From the NCBI GenBank assembly GCA_014706295.1, contig JACSVZ010000001.1, positions 43,862,383-43,926,382 on the forward strand: 64,000 nucleotides of DNA. The letters are read 5' to 3'. This document shows positions 48,275 to 59,510 of the stretch, piece by piece. Position numbers and translations under genes: made by a program. Within the stretch, counting starts at the first letter, position 1. Each line of letters opens with the position of its first letter. Source of the stretch: Lycocorax pyrrhopterus obiensis (Eukaryota; Chordata; Aves; Passeriformes; Paradisaeidae). The notes beneath the pieces are model-generated. The model searched no databases. It saw only the letters and a program-made list of their open reading frames with translations, and had not been told where the DNA came from.

Positions 48275-48330
48275 GCTGATTCTGACTCTCCAGTGGGAGC
48301 TCTGTCATTGACTTGAACAGGTGTGAAACC
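48275..48330 (+). repeat. Possible ancient amniote repeat remnant
   Basis: 'cagtgggagctctgtcattg' and 'acttgaacaggtgtgaaacc', preceded by 'gctgattctgactctc', resemble a motif (gggagttttgccattgacttc type) found in repeats shared by birds, crocodilians and turtles. It is too short and diverged for firm assignment. Confidence 0.35.
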
Positions 48331-50248
48331 AACCACACGGATGGAAATATAGGCAGCTCAAATGTTCTATTAATGGATAATACAATTAGAAATCAAGAAA
48401 ATTGAGAACTTAATACCTATCTATTCTTCAGAACTCCAGTAAGTTAACCTACTGGTGAGTTTTTTTTCATTCTCTGAGATATGCATTCAAAGTTTTTTTT
48501 AAAAAATCTTGATTCACAGCTACCAAAAAATTGTCATTTTGTGGCTTGACAAGATATAATACCATGAACATAGAAACCAATTCCATTCTCAGCAGTTTAA
48601 ATGATTTCCTTCTTCCTTCTCTTTTATATGTAAACTAACCATTTGTATGCATAGAATTAAGCACTGCATTATTAACCTGAAACTTACAATGATGTGGAGA
48701 AAAAATACCATAATTTCTGAATAGGTATTATAAGCACTATATCATGTATTCCTCTAATTTATCATAAAAACATTCCACGAGTATTTGCTACGCTTCTCAA
48801 ATTGAAGCTATGAAAGTCAGGTGAAAAGTAGGCATGTTAATTCCCTCGTGGTCTCTTCAGCACATTATTGAAGTTACTTTAAAATGAAATTCTACTTTTT
48901 CTGCCTAGTGGGGCCTGAATTGATCATTTACCTCAAACCATGGTTTGGTTGACATCAGTTGCAGTCACATTAGCATGTTAGTTCATTTCAGAAATACATT
49001 TTTAAAATTAATCTCCTATTTGTGGCCTCCCACTATATTGTGATTCACAGAGCAAAGTTGACAAAATGTCTCTCATATAAAAGTGGGGTGGAAGACAAGT
49101 TACAGGAGTATGAATTAGCATCTCTTCAACCAATAGCAGCACTTAGCCCATTGTCTTACTAGAGGTGGTCCTAAGCCGTTCTTCGCCTCTTCTCCAGAAG
49201 GCAGATGATGTGGATGTCGGATGTCCAACTGTAATCTACTTCTACTGAGCCACACTGTTTGACAATGTAAAAATAGCTTTTCCTTTAACAGTCAGAGGAG
49301 ACAGTAAAAACATCAGAGCAGAATATGTGTAATTTATACTTTCTATACACGAATGTTGCAAAGGGTAATTCATTAATACAAGGTGTTCTAGTACTGAAGG
49401 CTAATCATGACATTTGATCCAGAGAGAAAAACTGATACTTCGGTATATTACAGCCAAGAAGCTGCCTTTGTATTTGAGGGATGCACTTGCTCATAACTTT
49501 GTTGTTGTGTAAGAGATCTGAAGAGCAGACATACCTTCAATTCAGTAGAATGGAAGGCAAAACATTTCTGAAACTGTACAAATTCCAGAGTTGCAGGGAC
49601 AACAAGAAACACCATTCTTTACAGAAGTTCATCCGTATTTTTTCTGCCTTTTGGTAATGTCTCACCCCACGCCTTGCACTTTGTAGCTACTGGCCTTGTC
49701 ACCTGCTCTGAGAGGCAAGTTCATGAGCTTTTCAGTGATGGCAACAGCAGAAAGGGCCAGATGAAAACATTTGCCTGTTCTTCCAGTTCTTTTTTTTCTA
49801 CAGCATTTCTAATAAATGTCCTTTAATATTAGTGTGTGAGACTTTGGAACATACAACAACTGAACTAGTCTAAAAAAACTTTACAACCCTTAGAAAAAAC
49901 AGAAAATAAAACAAAAAATTATGAGGAACTTGGGAATTTCAATTGTATAAAGGAAAAGAGAAATAGCAGTTTCTATCAAGATTTAGTAATCAATGTCTTC
50001 GACATTTAAAGTTACAAACACAGTTTGTTTGGATTTTTTTATACATATGTATCTGCAGCTAGACAACTTTCCGTTAACAGATTTTCCTCCAATTATATAT
50101 TGTGTCAAAAAATGTCTTTTCTCTTCTCAAGGGAACTGTGGAGAGAAACCAGGCAGGTTTAGTTTCTGCCTTCTTCTGCTTAACAAATAAATATATTGGT
50201 AGATACTCCTTTTGCTTTTTGGCAGTCGAGATTCATAATGCGAGTTAC
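48331..50248. other. Unique AT-rich sequence, no gene seen
   Basis: No repeat or exon recognised. Frames are 65 codons or shorter. Confidence 0.55.
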
Positions 50249-50255
50249 AGAGTTA

Positions 50256-50906
50256 TGCTGGTTTGAAAGTGAACCAGTGGGAGAAATTAACCCCACACAA
50301 ATACCTTGTGAGAGATTTCAAGTCGGAGTTACAATTTAACGGGAAAATTACAATAAAGACAGTAGTGCAGAAACACTGGCTTAAACCAACAAAGTCAGAG
50401 TACAGCACGACACCCTGCTGTTTCGGGTGGTGGTAGCAGTCTGATTAAATGGTGGTTGCAGTCCTGTTGAAGTGATGGTTATGGTCTTGTAGAAAGTGGT
50501 GATCCTGTGGAAAGGCTTGGTTCTTCTCTGAATGTCCAGTGGTGGTGGTCAGATTCAGGTGGTACTTCCTCCAGGGCGAGGAGTTTCACAACGGAATGAT
50601 ATAATCCTATGAGCTATAGGATATTTTTGGAGTCCCTGATGGTCATAGCTGCCTATTTATTCAGTTCATGATGGCCCATTAGCCCCTCAGGATGGGTATA
50701 ACTGTGTTGGTTCTCCCCTGGAGGGAGTTATCGAAGCTGGGTCTTTGTGAAGGTGAAGAAATATTACCTTGCAGGGTCTGGGTGTGCAATAAGTGGCTGT
50801 TGCAAATGAGCCACCATTAACAGGTCGCCAGGAATAATGTAGATGGGTGTAGAATACATAGTTTGGTTACACGTATATTAGCACTCTTCCTCATGTAACC
50901 ACGACA
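50256..50906 (-). mobile_element. Solo LTR of an avian endogenous retrovirus
   Basis: About 651 bp in minus orientation, from a bird LTR family that I recognise by its plus-strand order: 'tgctggtttgaaagtgaacc', 'cagtgggagaaattaacc', 'cagaaacactggcttaaacc', a GGTGGT-rich stretch (50420-50560), 'ggatatttttggagtccctg', 'ttatcgaagctgggtctttg', 'gagccaccattaacaggtcg', 'tggttacacgtatattagc', ending 'ccacgaca'. The outer bases are TG and CA. The flanks read agagtta (50249-50255) and agagta (50907-50912), a near-match consistent with a target duplication that later gained or lost a base. No internal genes are present. Confidence 0.78.
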
Positions 50907-50912
50907 AGAGTA

Positions 50913-51410
50913 GAGAATTAGACTTCTGGAAATAAACAGTTCTTCTTAAACTATTCTTATATATGTTTTTGCTTTTGAAACAATATTGAAATTATTAGAA
51001 TGCAGAAAATAATATTTGTAAAATGTATGACAAAGATAGATTTTCTAATGTTTGTACCATCAATTTATTGAAAATTCCAGTAAAAATTTAAACCATACGC
51101 TAGCTCATTGAATATTGTGGTAGAAATATAGTTAGATTCCTGTAAAAAAAAAAAACCAAAAAAACCCCAAAACCTCTTGAATACTTTTTTTGTCTCTGTT
51201 TCTTTCACTGCAGTTCTTAAAAGCTGAGAATTTTTTGTCTTTTTCTCTGGTATTTAAAGTGCAGAGATTTTGGCATCAGCATTGTTTTGAAGAAATGCAC
51301 TGTTAGGATAGGAAAAATATTTAGATATCTTTTATAAGTCACTTCTATTATTTGCATGTGTGTCATAGAAAATTATGTCAGTGTTCCATTAAAAACCCTG
51401 GACAGCATAT
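50913..51410. other. Spacer between LTR and CR1
   Basis: AT-rich DNA with a mixed A/C run at about 51143-51172. Nothing else recognised. Confidence 0.5.
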
Positions 51411-52004
51411 AATCAGAGATTGGAAATGATTGGGTTGGAATTAGATTGGAAAAGACCCTTAAGATCATTGAGTCCAACCGTAAACATCACACTGACACAA
51501 ATAAACCATGTTTCCAAGTGCCACATCTACACATCTTTTAAATACTTCCAGGGGTAGTGACTCAACCACTTTCCTGGGCAGCCTGTTCCAATGCTTTACA
51601 ACCTTTGTAGTGAAGAACTGTTTCCTGGTATTGAATCTAAACCTTCCCTGGTGCCACTTGAGGCCATTTCCTCTTGTTCTGTTGTTTGTTACTCAGAAGA
51701 AAAGACTGACCCACACATTGCTACAACCTCCTTTCAGGTGGTTTTAGAGAGTGATAAGGTCCCTCCTGACCCACCTTTTCTTCATGTTAAACAACCCCAG
51801 TCACCTCAGCAGCTCCTCAGAAGCCTTGTTCTGTAGTATCTTCACCAATTTCATTGCCCTTCTCTGGGACACTCCAGCACCTCAATGTCTTTCCCACAGT
51901 GAGGGGCCCAGAAGTGAACACGGGATTCAAGGTGCAGCCTCACCATTGCCAAGAACAGGGGGGCAACCACTGTCCTGGTCCTATTGGGCATTCTGTTTCT
52001 GATA
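51411..52004 (-). mobile_element. CR1 LINE, 5'-truncated, inverted
   Basis: About 594 bp. On the plus strand the 3' end comes first ('gattgggttggaattagatt', 'acccttaagatcattgagtc'). Then follow 'ctgggcagcctgttccaatg', 'cctcttgttctgttgtttg', 'ccagtcacctcagcagctcc', 'cattgcccttctctgggac' and 'cacagtgaggggcccagaag'. The homology stops near 'tttctgatac' at about 52004. Plus-strand frames of about 80 codons are antisense artefacts. Confidence 0.93.
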
Positions 52005-52621
52005 CATGAGAAGCTCAGTTTTGTATATGCTAAACAAGTGACCTTTTTAATGTGTTAAATATCATATTCAATTTTTTATTATTCACCACTAAAACTACTT
52101 GATATCTCAGTGGTGAAATATCAGCAGAAAAGCTCTTTGACCTACAGATAAGGATTCCCATTTACTGTGTCCTGTTGCAACTTTCTGCAAGAAGAGTCAT
52201 AGGATGAGGACAGAAAGACATGAAATTGTCTTTAGGGGAACTGCTGAGGAAAAGAAGAAACAAACAAACAAAAATCCCAGTACAATTCATTTTACAAGGG
52301 CATTCTTCTGCATGTTATTTTTCCAGGAGAGAAAGGAAAGAGAAACTCTGCATATGGAAAGGTATACCCAGATAACAGCCCAGTATTGGATTTGGGTTTT
52401 TTTTCCCATTAGATGTTATTGTGGGTTTGTTTGTTTTTTTCCCCAAGTATGTGTGAAACTTAATAAGACATTAGTGAATTAAATTTGGAAATAATAAGAA
52501 AGACTATCCAGCTTAATAGAAAAATGTAGCAAATGTGCCAAACAGCAGTACCAGAACAACTGCTCTGTTGTAGTGACCTACAAATTAGTCCCTCCTGGTT
52601 TGAATTTGTAGGTCTAAAACA
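52005..52621. other. Unique sequence, no gene seen
   Basis: Two T-rich runs (about 52395-52405 and 52425-52443). A 92-codon plus frame without a domain. Confidence 0.5.
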
Positions 52622-52657
52622 GCATATATATATATATATGCATATACACACATGCAT
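52622..52657. repeat. 36-nt alternating purine-pyrimidine tract with (TA)n core
   Basis: Strict purine-pyrimidine alternation from 52622 to 52657: GCATATA..., a (TA)n core, TGCATATA, CACACATGCAT. Its length equals that of the 6599-6634 tract, though the flanking words differ. It is followed by more AT/GA simple sequence to about 52700. Confidence 0.8.
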
Positions 52658-55600
52658 CATATATAGAGAGCATGTAAATATACATTTATATGTATAAATA
52701 TACAACTATAAAAAATAATTAGTAATAGCTAAGAAATGCAAGTATGTTGCAGGGTTACTTTAATTTAGAATAGGGCATCTGAAGCTATTTCTGCATAATA
52801 TTTACTACCTGTAAGTAAAAACTGATGCAAACTATCAAGGGAACAACATTATAAAAAAAATGGAACGTGAATCTCAGTTAACAGAATCAAGGTAAAGTGA
52901 GAAATGCTTTGGTCAACCTTGATTCTCCTCCTCAGTACAGGAGATAATACCTTGCCCTATGAATGGTGAGGAGGAAAAGGACAACACTGCCATTTCTTTC
53001 CGCTGCAACTGACCAAAAGCTAGGAAAAAGGAAAGGAGAAACTGATTGTTTGCCTTTTTTTCTTCACAGTCTTTGAAGTGTTTTTTAAAAGCAGGTACTA
53101 ACTGTACTGCTATTGTACCTTTCCTGGTGAGTAAATTGAATGGTGACTGAATTATAACCCTAAAATGTGATGGTTTTGACTGATTGCCAGCTTGGAAATC
53201 AGAGTAGAATCCTTCCTTTGTCAAAAAGCAATATGATGCCTACTTGTTTGTTTTTCCTTCTCATCTTCACATCCACTTCAGACAGATTAATATTTGTCAT
53301 AGTATACAGGTCTGGGTTTTGCAAAGATTTGATGGCAGTGAGACAATGAAACAGTTAAATAAATGCGTAGTTCCTAAAGAGGTGATCTGAGGTGCATTTC
53401 ATCTAACTTAATGTGCCTCACAGAAAGTAGGAATTGGATTAATATTGCTTGTTCATGCTTGAAGCACAGAAAATTGCTCAAAGGCAGATGGAGGGAAAGC
53501 AAAAAATTCTAAAAATAAAAATCCCAGTGGAAATGAGGATTTTCACAGTCCAATTTGGTTTCTTGTAAGATACAAGTCTCAAGACACTGAAGCAAATAAC
53601 TCACATGAAGGAAATCTAAAAGTTCCATAGTATTAAAATTTCTAGGCAAAAAAGTCCAAACAAACACAGAAATATGGAATCAAGAATTGTATAATTATAA
53701 AATTTGTCTTCATTTGCAACTAATGCAATACTTGAAAATTTAAAATAGAAAGGAGATACAGAAAATGGCCATATAATACCAATTACTTGTATTCCAGTTG
53801 GCTATTTTTCATAATTCTATGATTTAACATGTCTAAAAGAAAACAATATCTATAGTTTTCAGAGCCATGGAACACACTCATGTTTATAGCATTTTTCAGT
53901 TTAGCAAGAAATATTCTGTGGATACCTGAAGTGAATAAAATTATGTAATCTATAATTTTTTGTCTTACAACTGGTGAAAAAATAAATCTCTAGCTACTGG
54001 AATCACACTATCAGTAGTGCTTATTCTCCTGTCCCCATTAAATCAGGAGATCACAGTAACTAAGTGTACACTGAGCAACACATAAATGTGCTTGCTATAC
54101 ATTTTGCTAAAGTTAAATAGCATAAAATAGTGTATACTAAGATTATTTATCACTGAATTTTTGAGTCTATCTTGAATTCATTTTCTGGCATTTTTTATTC
54201 TGTCCTTGTAGTCTAAGGAAGCAAATAATCTAGTTTAATGTTAGGTGTCCAAAGGCTGAGTATTTACATCTGAAATGGTCACCTCAGATGGCCTTAATAC
54301 AAAATCAGTTCCAAAGGGTAACTTATCTAACCTTGGTCTCCTATTTTAGAGTGAACCAAAATTATCCTATGAAAATATCTTTCACGTAACTCTTAAGCAA
54401 CTAGAACAAAAACTTTGAAGTAATATTTTATTTCTAAATATTTTAAGATTAATCTAAGCATTTTGATATTAGCAGTAAGATGTCAGCAGTTTTTCTGAAA
54501 GGTATTTAAACTGTGAAGTAAAGTATCTGTTCTCGAATCCAAAATAAAACAAGTTTGTATACTTGTGTTCAGAGCTTTGCCTTATTTTGCATTTTTTTTC
54601 ATATTTATGATTTGTATATGGTGAGAAAGTCAACATACTTAGCCTCACTCATTGTTGGAAACCACAATCTGCAGATTCTGAAATTTCACCAGATACTTTC
54701 AAGGGGAAGTAAGCACAGAACATACTACACACATCCAATTTGAGGTGCAGTAGTATAATATTGTCAGTCTAAATAGGCAAACTGTAGATGAGCCAGTGGC
54801 GCAGCTTTCTTTTTTTAGCTTTTCCCCTGTTCTTCTTGAATAGTTACCATTGGGTTCAGACATGAGGTAATATAGGAATTTCTCCCTTTTACCTACTCAT
54901 GAAGCAAAGTCGAGGTATTTTCCATAGAGAAAAAGATCACATAGGATGAGAATGAATCATTAACACAGAAAGAAATATTTAAGAAAAATGGAAAAGGAAT
55001 AAAAAACTAATCTTTGAGACAACTGATAAGACAGAACAGTCTTGCTACATTTTAATTGTCAAAATTAATATGAGGCAAAGGCAAACAACATAAATTATAA
55101 CATGATAAATTTTGATTGCCTAGAGAGAAGAATGACTTAGGAATAACCTTATTTTAACAGCTAAATATCACTATGGAGATTAGTTTGTACATTTCCTATT
55201 ATTTTTCACCAAGGGGGAATTATTTGGGTGAGATATAAGAAAGATCTGGATGTTTAAATCAGAAAGACTAAAATAAATTTGCCTTCTTCAAAATCTTAAA
55301 ACTAGACCTACAAATTAATAATATCCAGGGGCAGCTCTTCCCTTGGGAATACTGAGATCTGTCCCCAGCAGAATTTAACATCCTTTGATTTAAGCAATAC
55401 AACCCCCAGCATCTTTCTGTGATTTGTTTTCTTCTCACACTAAGTGTGAACAGCATGTGTGCCATCACCAAGCCCAGCTCCAAAACAAACTAGAACTGGA
55501 AATTAATTCTTTCGTAGAATCAGGCAAAATAAGTAGCTGTCTTGGAAGACCTCAGGAGGAACAGCAAGTATAATTTGGGCATGTAAATTTCTTAATGATA

Positions 55601-58600
55601 ACTGCCTGTTTGACAACCTCTACAAAGTTTTTCATCCTAACTCAGATTGCAGGTTTTTAAAAAATGTCATGTTTGTAAAGTCAGCAAAACTTGCACTGTA
55701 CATGTAGTCATTACCTTGCTAGCATAAGAGTGAATTAGAATAACAAAATAGTGACTCTCACATAATTTTTTCTGGTGAGTATGAGAATCGAAGGAAGAAA
55801 AAAGGGTAATTCAAATAATATTTGGTTAGTAATTTCAGAACAACTCCATCACTGATCACATTCTAAAATCAGACTGAAAAAAAAAATAAAAAGAAACCGA
55901 TATTAAATTCCACACTCCATTTTTGTAATTCTGGATTTTCCAAATTGAAGATAATTTTCTATGAAGGAGTGCTAAAATTATAAATACATTAAACATTTTT
56001 TATAAGATAAGTAATTATTTTTATCAATCACAAAATGTTTTCCAAGGATATCATGGACTTATTTCTTCACCACTCTAATCAGTAAGAACTTAACATTGAC
56101 TTTCAAAATTTGTATTTATAAGAACCAAGAAACTTCTTAAGCTTTCAACCCAATGAAGTCTGATTCTGGCTCTGTCATTGGCTGATTTTGTTCTTTAATA
56201 CTGTGCACAGGTCTACTGAACTTGTACCCCATTTGTGAAGTCTTTTTCCTCTTTGGATTCTCTGATTTCTAAGAACATATGACCTCATTCTGAAGCTTTT
56301 CACTTGATCAGTCCTTTTATGTGCACTCATGTGCACTCTTTCTTCTCATTTTTAACTCCTTTCTCATTTTTTACAAAGAATATTACCATAGAGCCTTCCT
56401 TAAGTCAAGTTTGCTAATGGATACTATAGATAACAGCAGGCAAATTGCATGCAGGATGATGGCATCAGCCTTATCTCTTCAGGAAAATGGGATGAAAGTA
56501 GTTATTTTCATCCTCAATAGAATGTCTCCCAGTAGATAGAAGCCTGTTTAAACTCCAAGGTAGACGCACATTTGTATGCACTCTGATTTGCCCTATTTTA
56601 ATTTTGTAATAGTCCACGTTTAAAACAAACAAAAACAAACAAAAAAAAACAAACCCCAAAAACTCCCCAAAAAAACCAAAACAGAAAAAAACCACTGAAC
56701 CAAATAAGTAGACACTTCAGATGGCTCTCCTTTTGGGTTCTGATATATATTCTAGTTATTTCTGCTACTGTCCCTTAAAGTTAGTTCATGTGCATATGTA
56801 TATATAATTTATATCTTCATGTTCTTAAGTCAGATTTCAGGAACATGGTAAGTTAAAATGCAGAATCTATCTAAGCACCCATCATAAGAGATTTCAGCTG
56901 AAATTCTCTGAGACCTGAATTATTTTTATTTGCCTGCCTTTTTAAGTCTTGAAATGTTACCTATGACAGTATGGCTAACAGAGATTTCATTTTAGGAATT
57001 GTCTTCCAGTTCAAAAAATATGATAGACTTTAAATTCTATAAGCAATGAATTTGCAAGCCATATCAGATCAATCAATTTTCTGAAAAGTGGTGGCGAAAC
57101 CTCTTACTTATAGTTTAATGTGAAAAGAGCATGTAAAGAATACTGTAAGGAAAAGCAACAGAAATATTGTGAAAAAATGAAAAAGAATTTTTCTTTTAAA
57201 TCCTTCTGATACGTTAATAACATAGGATATTGGCAACTATATGTAGCATAAGAGAAGGCATTTTTTCCAATTAATTTTGCATATCCTTACGGACAGCATG
57301 ACAGATGTCTGTTCAAAAATTTTTCTTTCAAATTTCACGTGGGAGAAAGCCAAATTTTCCCAAGCTTTAAGATGGTTTTGCTTAAGTTGCACCTTTGTTG
57401 TCTTAAAGCAAGATAGGGTTTTGTGACATTGAGGGTAGCACAGCCCACACGGTAGTTTTTTCCAGAGAGGTTTTTAAATCTTGTTTAAGAGGTGTTTTTA
57501 AAATGCCAGCAAAGAGAAGACAAGCACTTACTATTTTCTAAGCCTATGTCTACTTCCAAAATAACAGTACTGAAAAAAAGTGCAGTTTTCTTACTTACTT
57601 TAGTGAAGCGGCTACTGAACAGTGCTTATCTTAGTTTATATGGGCAGTTTAAAATTTGCTTTTCTTCAGTTTGGAAGTAGAGAGATGGAAAGAAACTTTT
57701 CATTTCCACAGCAGGGAAGTATCCTTTTTCTCTTAAGGTGTGCCATAGTCCTGTGTAAGTACATGTGAGGGATGGGTACTGCTTTTAGAACATTGCATTC
57801 TGTAGTGATGGAGGAATGTGCTGGGTCAAATAACAAGTGAAGAACCTTAATAATTCTCATGGTTCAAATAAGAAGTGGGGCTTATATCTGTCTCTTCTAA
57901 ATGTAAGATGTTAGACACTTTGCTTTGGCAAAGCACCATAGCCTGTTTTATCTCTAAGGTCTTGTTCACAAAATGCAGCTGATTCCACAATCAAAGATTA
58001 AATTAATTTAGCCATGCTGTCGTTGATATGTGACTATGCTTTAAATGAATAAAACACGAGGGCAGAAGAGAAGTAATCTGCATGAGCTTTAAAGTGTTTT
58101 CTTTTTCAGCTGTACTTCTATATTTTTTTTTATAAATATATGTTTATATATGTTTACGGACCTTCTTGAGTCATGTTTTTAAAAAGATCTGCACATTTTA
58201 TATTCAAAAATCAGTGACATTTGTACAATTCTGAATGTACCTGAATTATGCTGAATGGATGATAGGATGCTTCCATGCGGCAGATGTACCGAGTACCAAT
58301 GCTTCTAACTGTCGGATATTTGTAGGTGAGAGGATCTCATCACAAAATGCATGGGTAACTTTCAGAACTCTAAACTCCTCCAGCAGTATAAAATCCACCA
58401 TTGCAAAATATTTTTCTAAAACGTCCCCGAGGCTACTTGATTTCTGTTGTCAATATCTTAAATCAGGGACCTTCTCTGAAGTCATGCATCCCATGACTTC
58501 TTTTCTATTGCATTTTTCTTCTCAAGCTATGCAATAAACAAAAATTTCCTCTTCTGCAGACATCCCATCTATATATATATACCTTTGGCTCCTCTTCTGT

Positions 58601-58915
58601 GTGGATAAAGTTCACCAACTTTTTAAAGATATTTTGGATAAAAACCTCAATAAACAAATAAACAAACATCCTAGTATATTTTAACTTGAAATAATGTATT
58701 ATAATATAGAATTTTTTTTTATTTCTCTCAGAATTCTTGGAAAATATTGGAAAGACTTGCAATTACTTTGCAAGAAACACAACAGAACAGCATACAAATA
58801 ATTGAAACAGAGATTATTAAGAGAATTATCAGTATCTCTTTCTGTCTTATTAATATTTGTTCTACGTATATGAGGGAATTATTTGGTTTTGGTGTTGTGG
58901 GGTTTTTTTCCTGCC
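52658..58915. other. Unique AT-rich sequence, no gene seen
   Basis: A 6-kb stretch with no recognised transposon. It includes an A/C-rich low-complexity run at about 56621-56697 and poly-T near 58710-58722. Frames reach 103 codons (52913-53224, minus) and 100 codons (58235-58537, plus), with no domain recognised. Confidence 0.55.
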
Positions 58916-59004
58916 CTCTATAACAATATCCGCGGAGGCGAAAGAACGGGACGTCACGCAACGATCAATATGATCATGTGAAGCCATTCATTATTTGAAG
59001 AATA

Positions 59005-59124
59005 TACACTTATACAGCATTTTTAGTTCTAAATAGGTGATGATTCGAACATCGTGTGGTCAAAAGCAGTATAATGATTGGATGCTTGCTACTGTTAGCA
59101 TGTTGCGTCTAAACTTCTGATTGG
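59005..59124 (-). promoter_or_regulatory. LTR-type promoter signals: two CCAAT boxes and a TATA-like box
   Basis: On the minus strand CCAAT occurs at 59123-59119 and 59080-59076, both on the upstream side of the TATA-like 'tgtataagtg' (about 59016-59007), at distances of roughly 105 and 60 bp. Downstream, at 58956-58949, lies TGACGTCC, one base off the CRE/ATF site. Spacing is normal for a polymerase II promoter. Activity is inferred, not shown. Confidence 0.45.
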
Positions 59125-59210
59125 ACACTTGCTGTGACAGCTATTCACCATATTTCAATGTCTCACATCCTTTCTGTTCAGCAGAATGTATCAATCTTGT
59201 TTGAACTAAA

Positions 59211-59314
59211 TTATTGTTTCAGCAGTTCCTAAACTATAGTTCTTTCATATTACTGAACTGCCTTATTGTTTCAGCAATTCCTAAACTATATTTCCATTGT
59301 GCTGTGGTCAATAC
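59211..59314. repeat. Imperfect 52-bp tandem duplication
   Basis: 'ttattgtttcagcagttcct' plus 'aaactata' at 59211 recurs as 'ttattgtttcagcaattcct' plus 'aaactata' at 59263, 52 bp on, with one mismatch in the core 28 bases. It lies in the putative U3 of the LTR, where enhancer duplications are common. Confidence 0.85.
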
Positions 59315-59510
59315 ATCCTTATTTCATATCCTTGGGTTGTTTCTCTTCTTTCTTCCGTGGTGTTATCAAAGATAGCGTATCCTTTACTCAGCTTGATTCA
59401 ATGCTGGGAAAGCTGGGTTGTGCATTCCCAGTGTCTGTTGTCCTGCAAAAATTCCTCAACAAATATCTCTCTTCTCTATACATTGAATGCTAAGATTCTG
59501 TAACTCCTAA

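Larger units (their letters stand above)
58923..59510 (-). mobile_element. Probable solo LTR with U3-R-U5 layout
   Basis: Read on the minus strand: U3 with direct duplications (59211-59314 at 52-bp spacing; 59075-59133 at 43-bp spacing), two CCAAT boxes (complement of GATTGG at 59119-59124 and 59076-59081), a TATA-like 'tgtataagtg' (59016-59007), and then a short CpG-dense end (58930-58963, seven CpGs). This order (enhancer repeats, CCAAT, TATA, CpG-rich U5) is what a retroviral LTR shows. Exact termini and target duplication are unresolved; a 7-mer CTCTATA occurs at 58916-58922 and 59474-59480, but would not leave TG/CA ends. No internal genes adjoin. Confidence 0.55.

Noticed and set aside
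51508..52002. Three plus-strand frames of about 80 codons
   Set aside because: They are antisense to a CR1 element.
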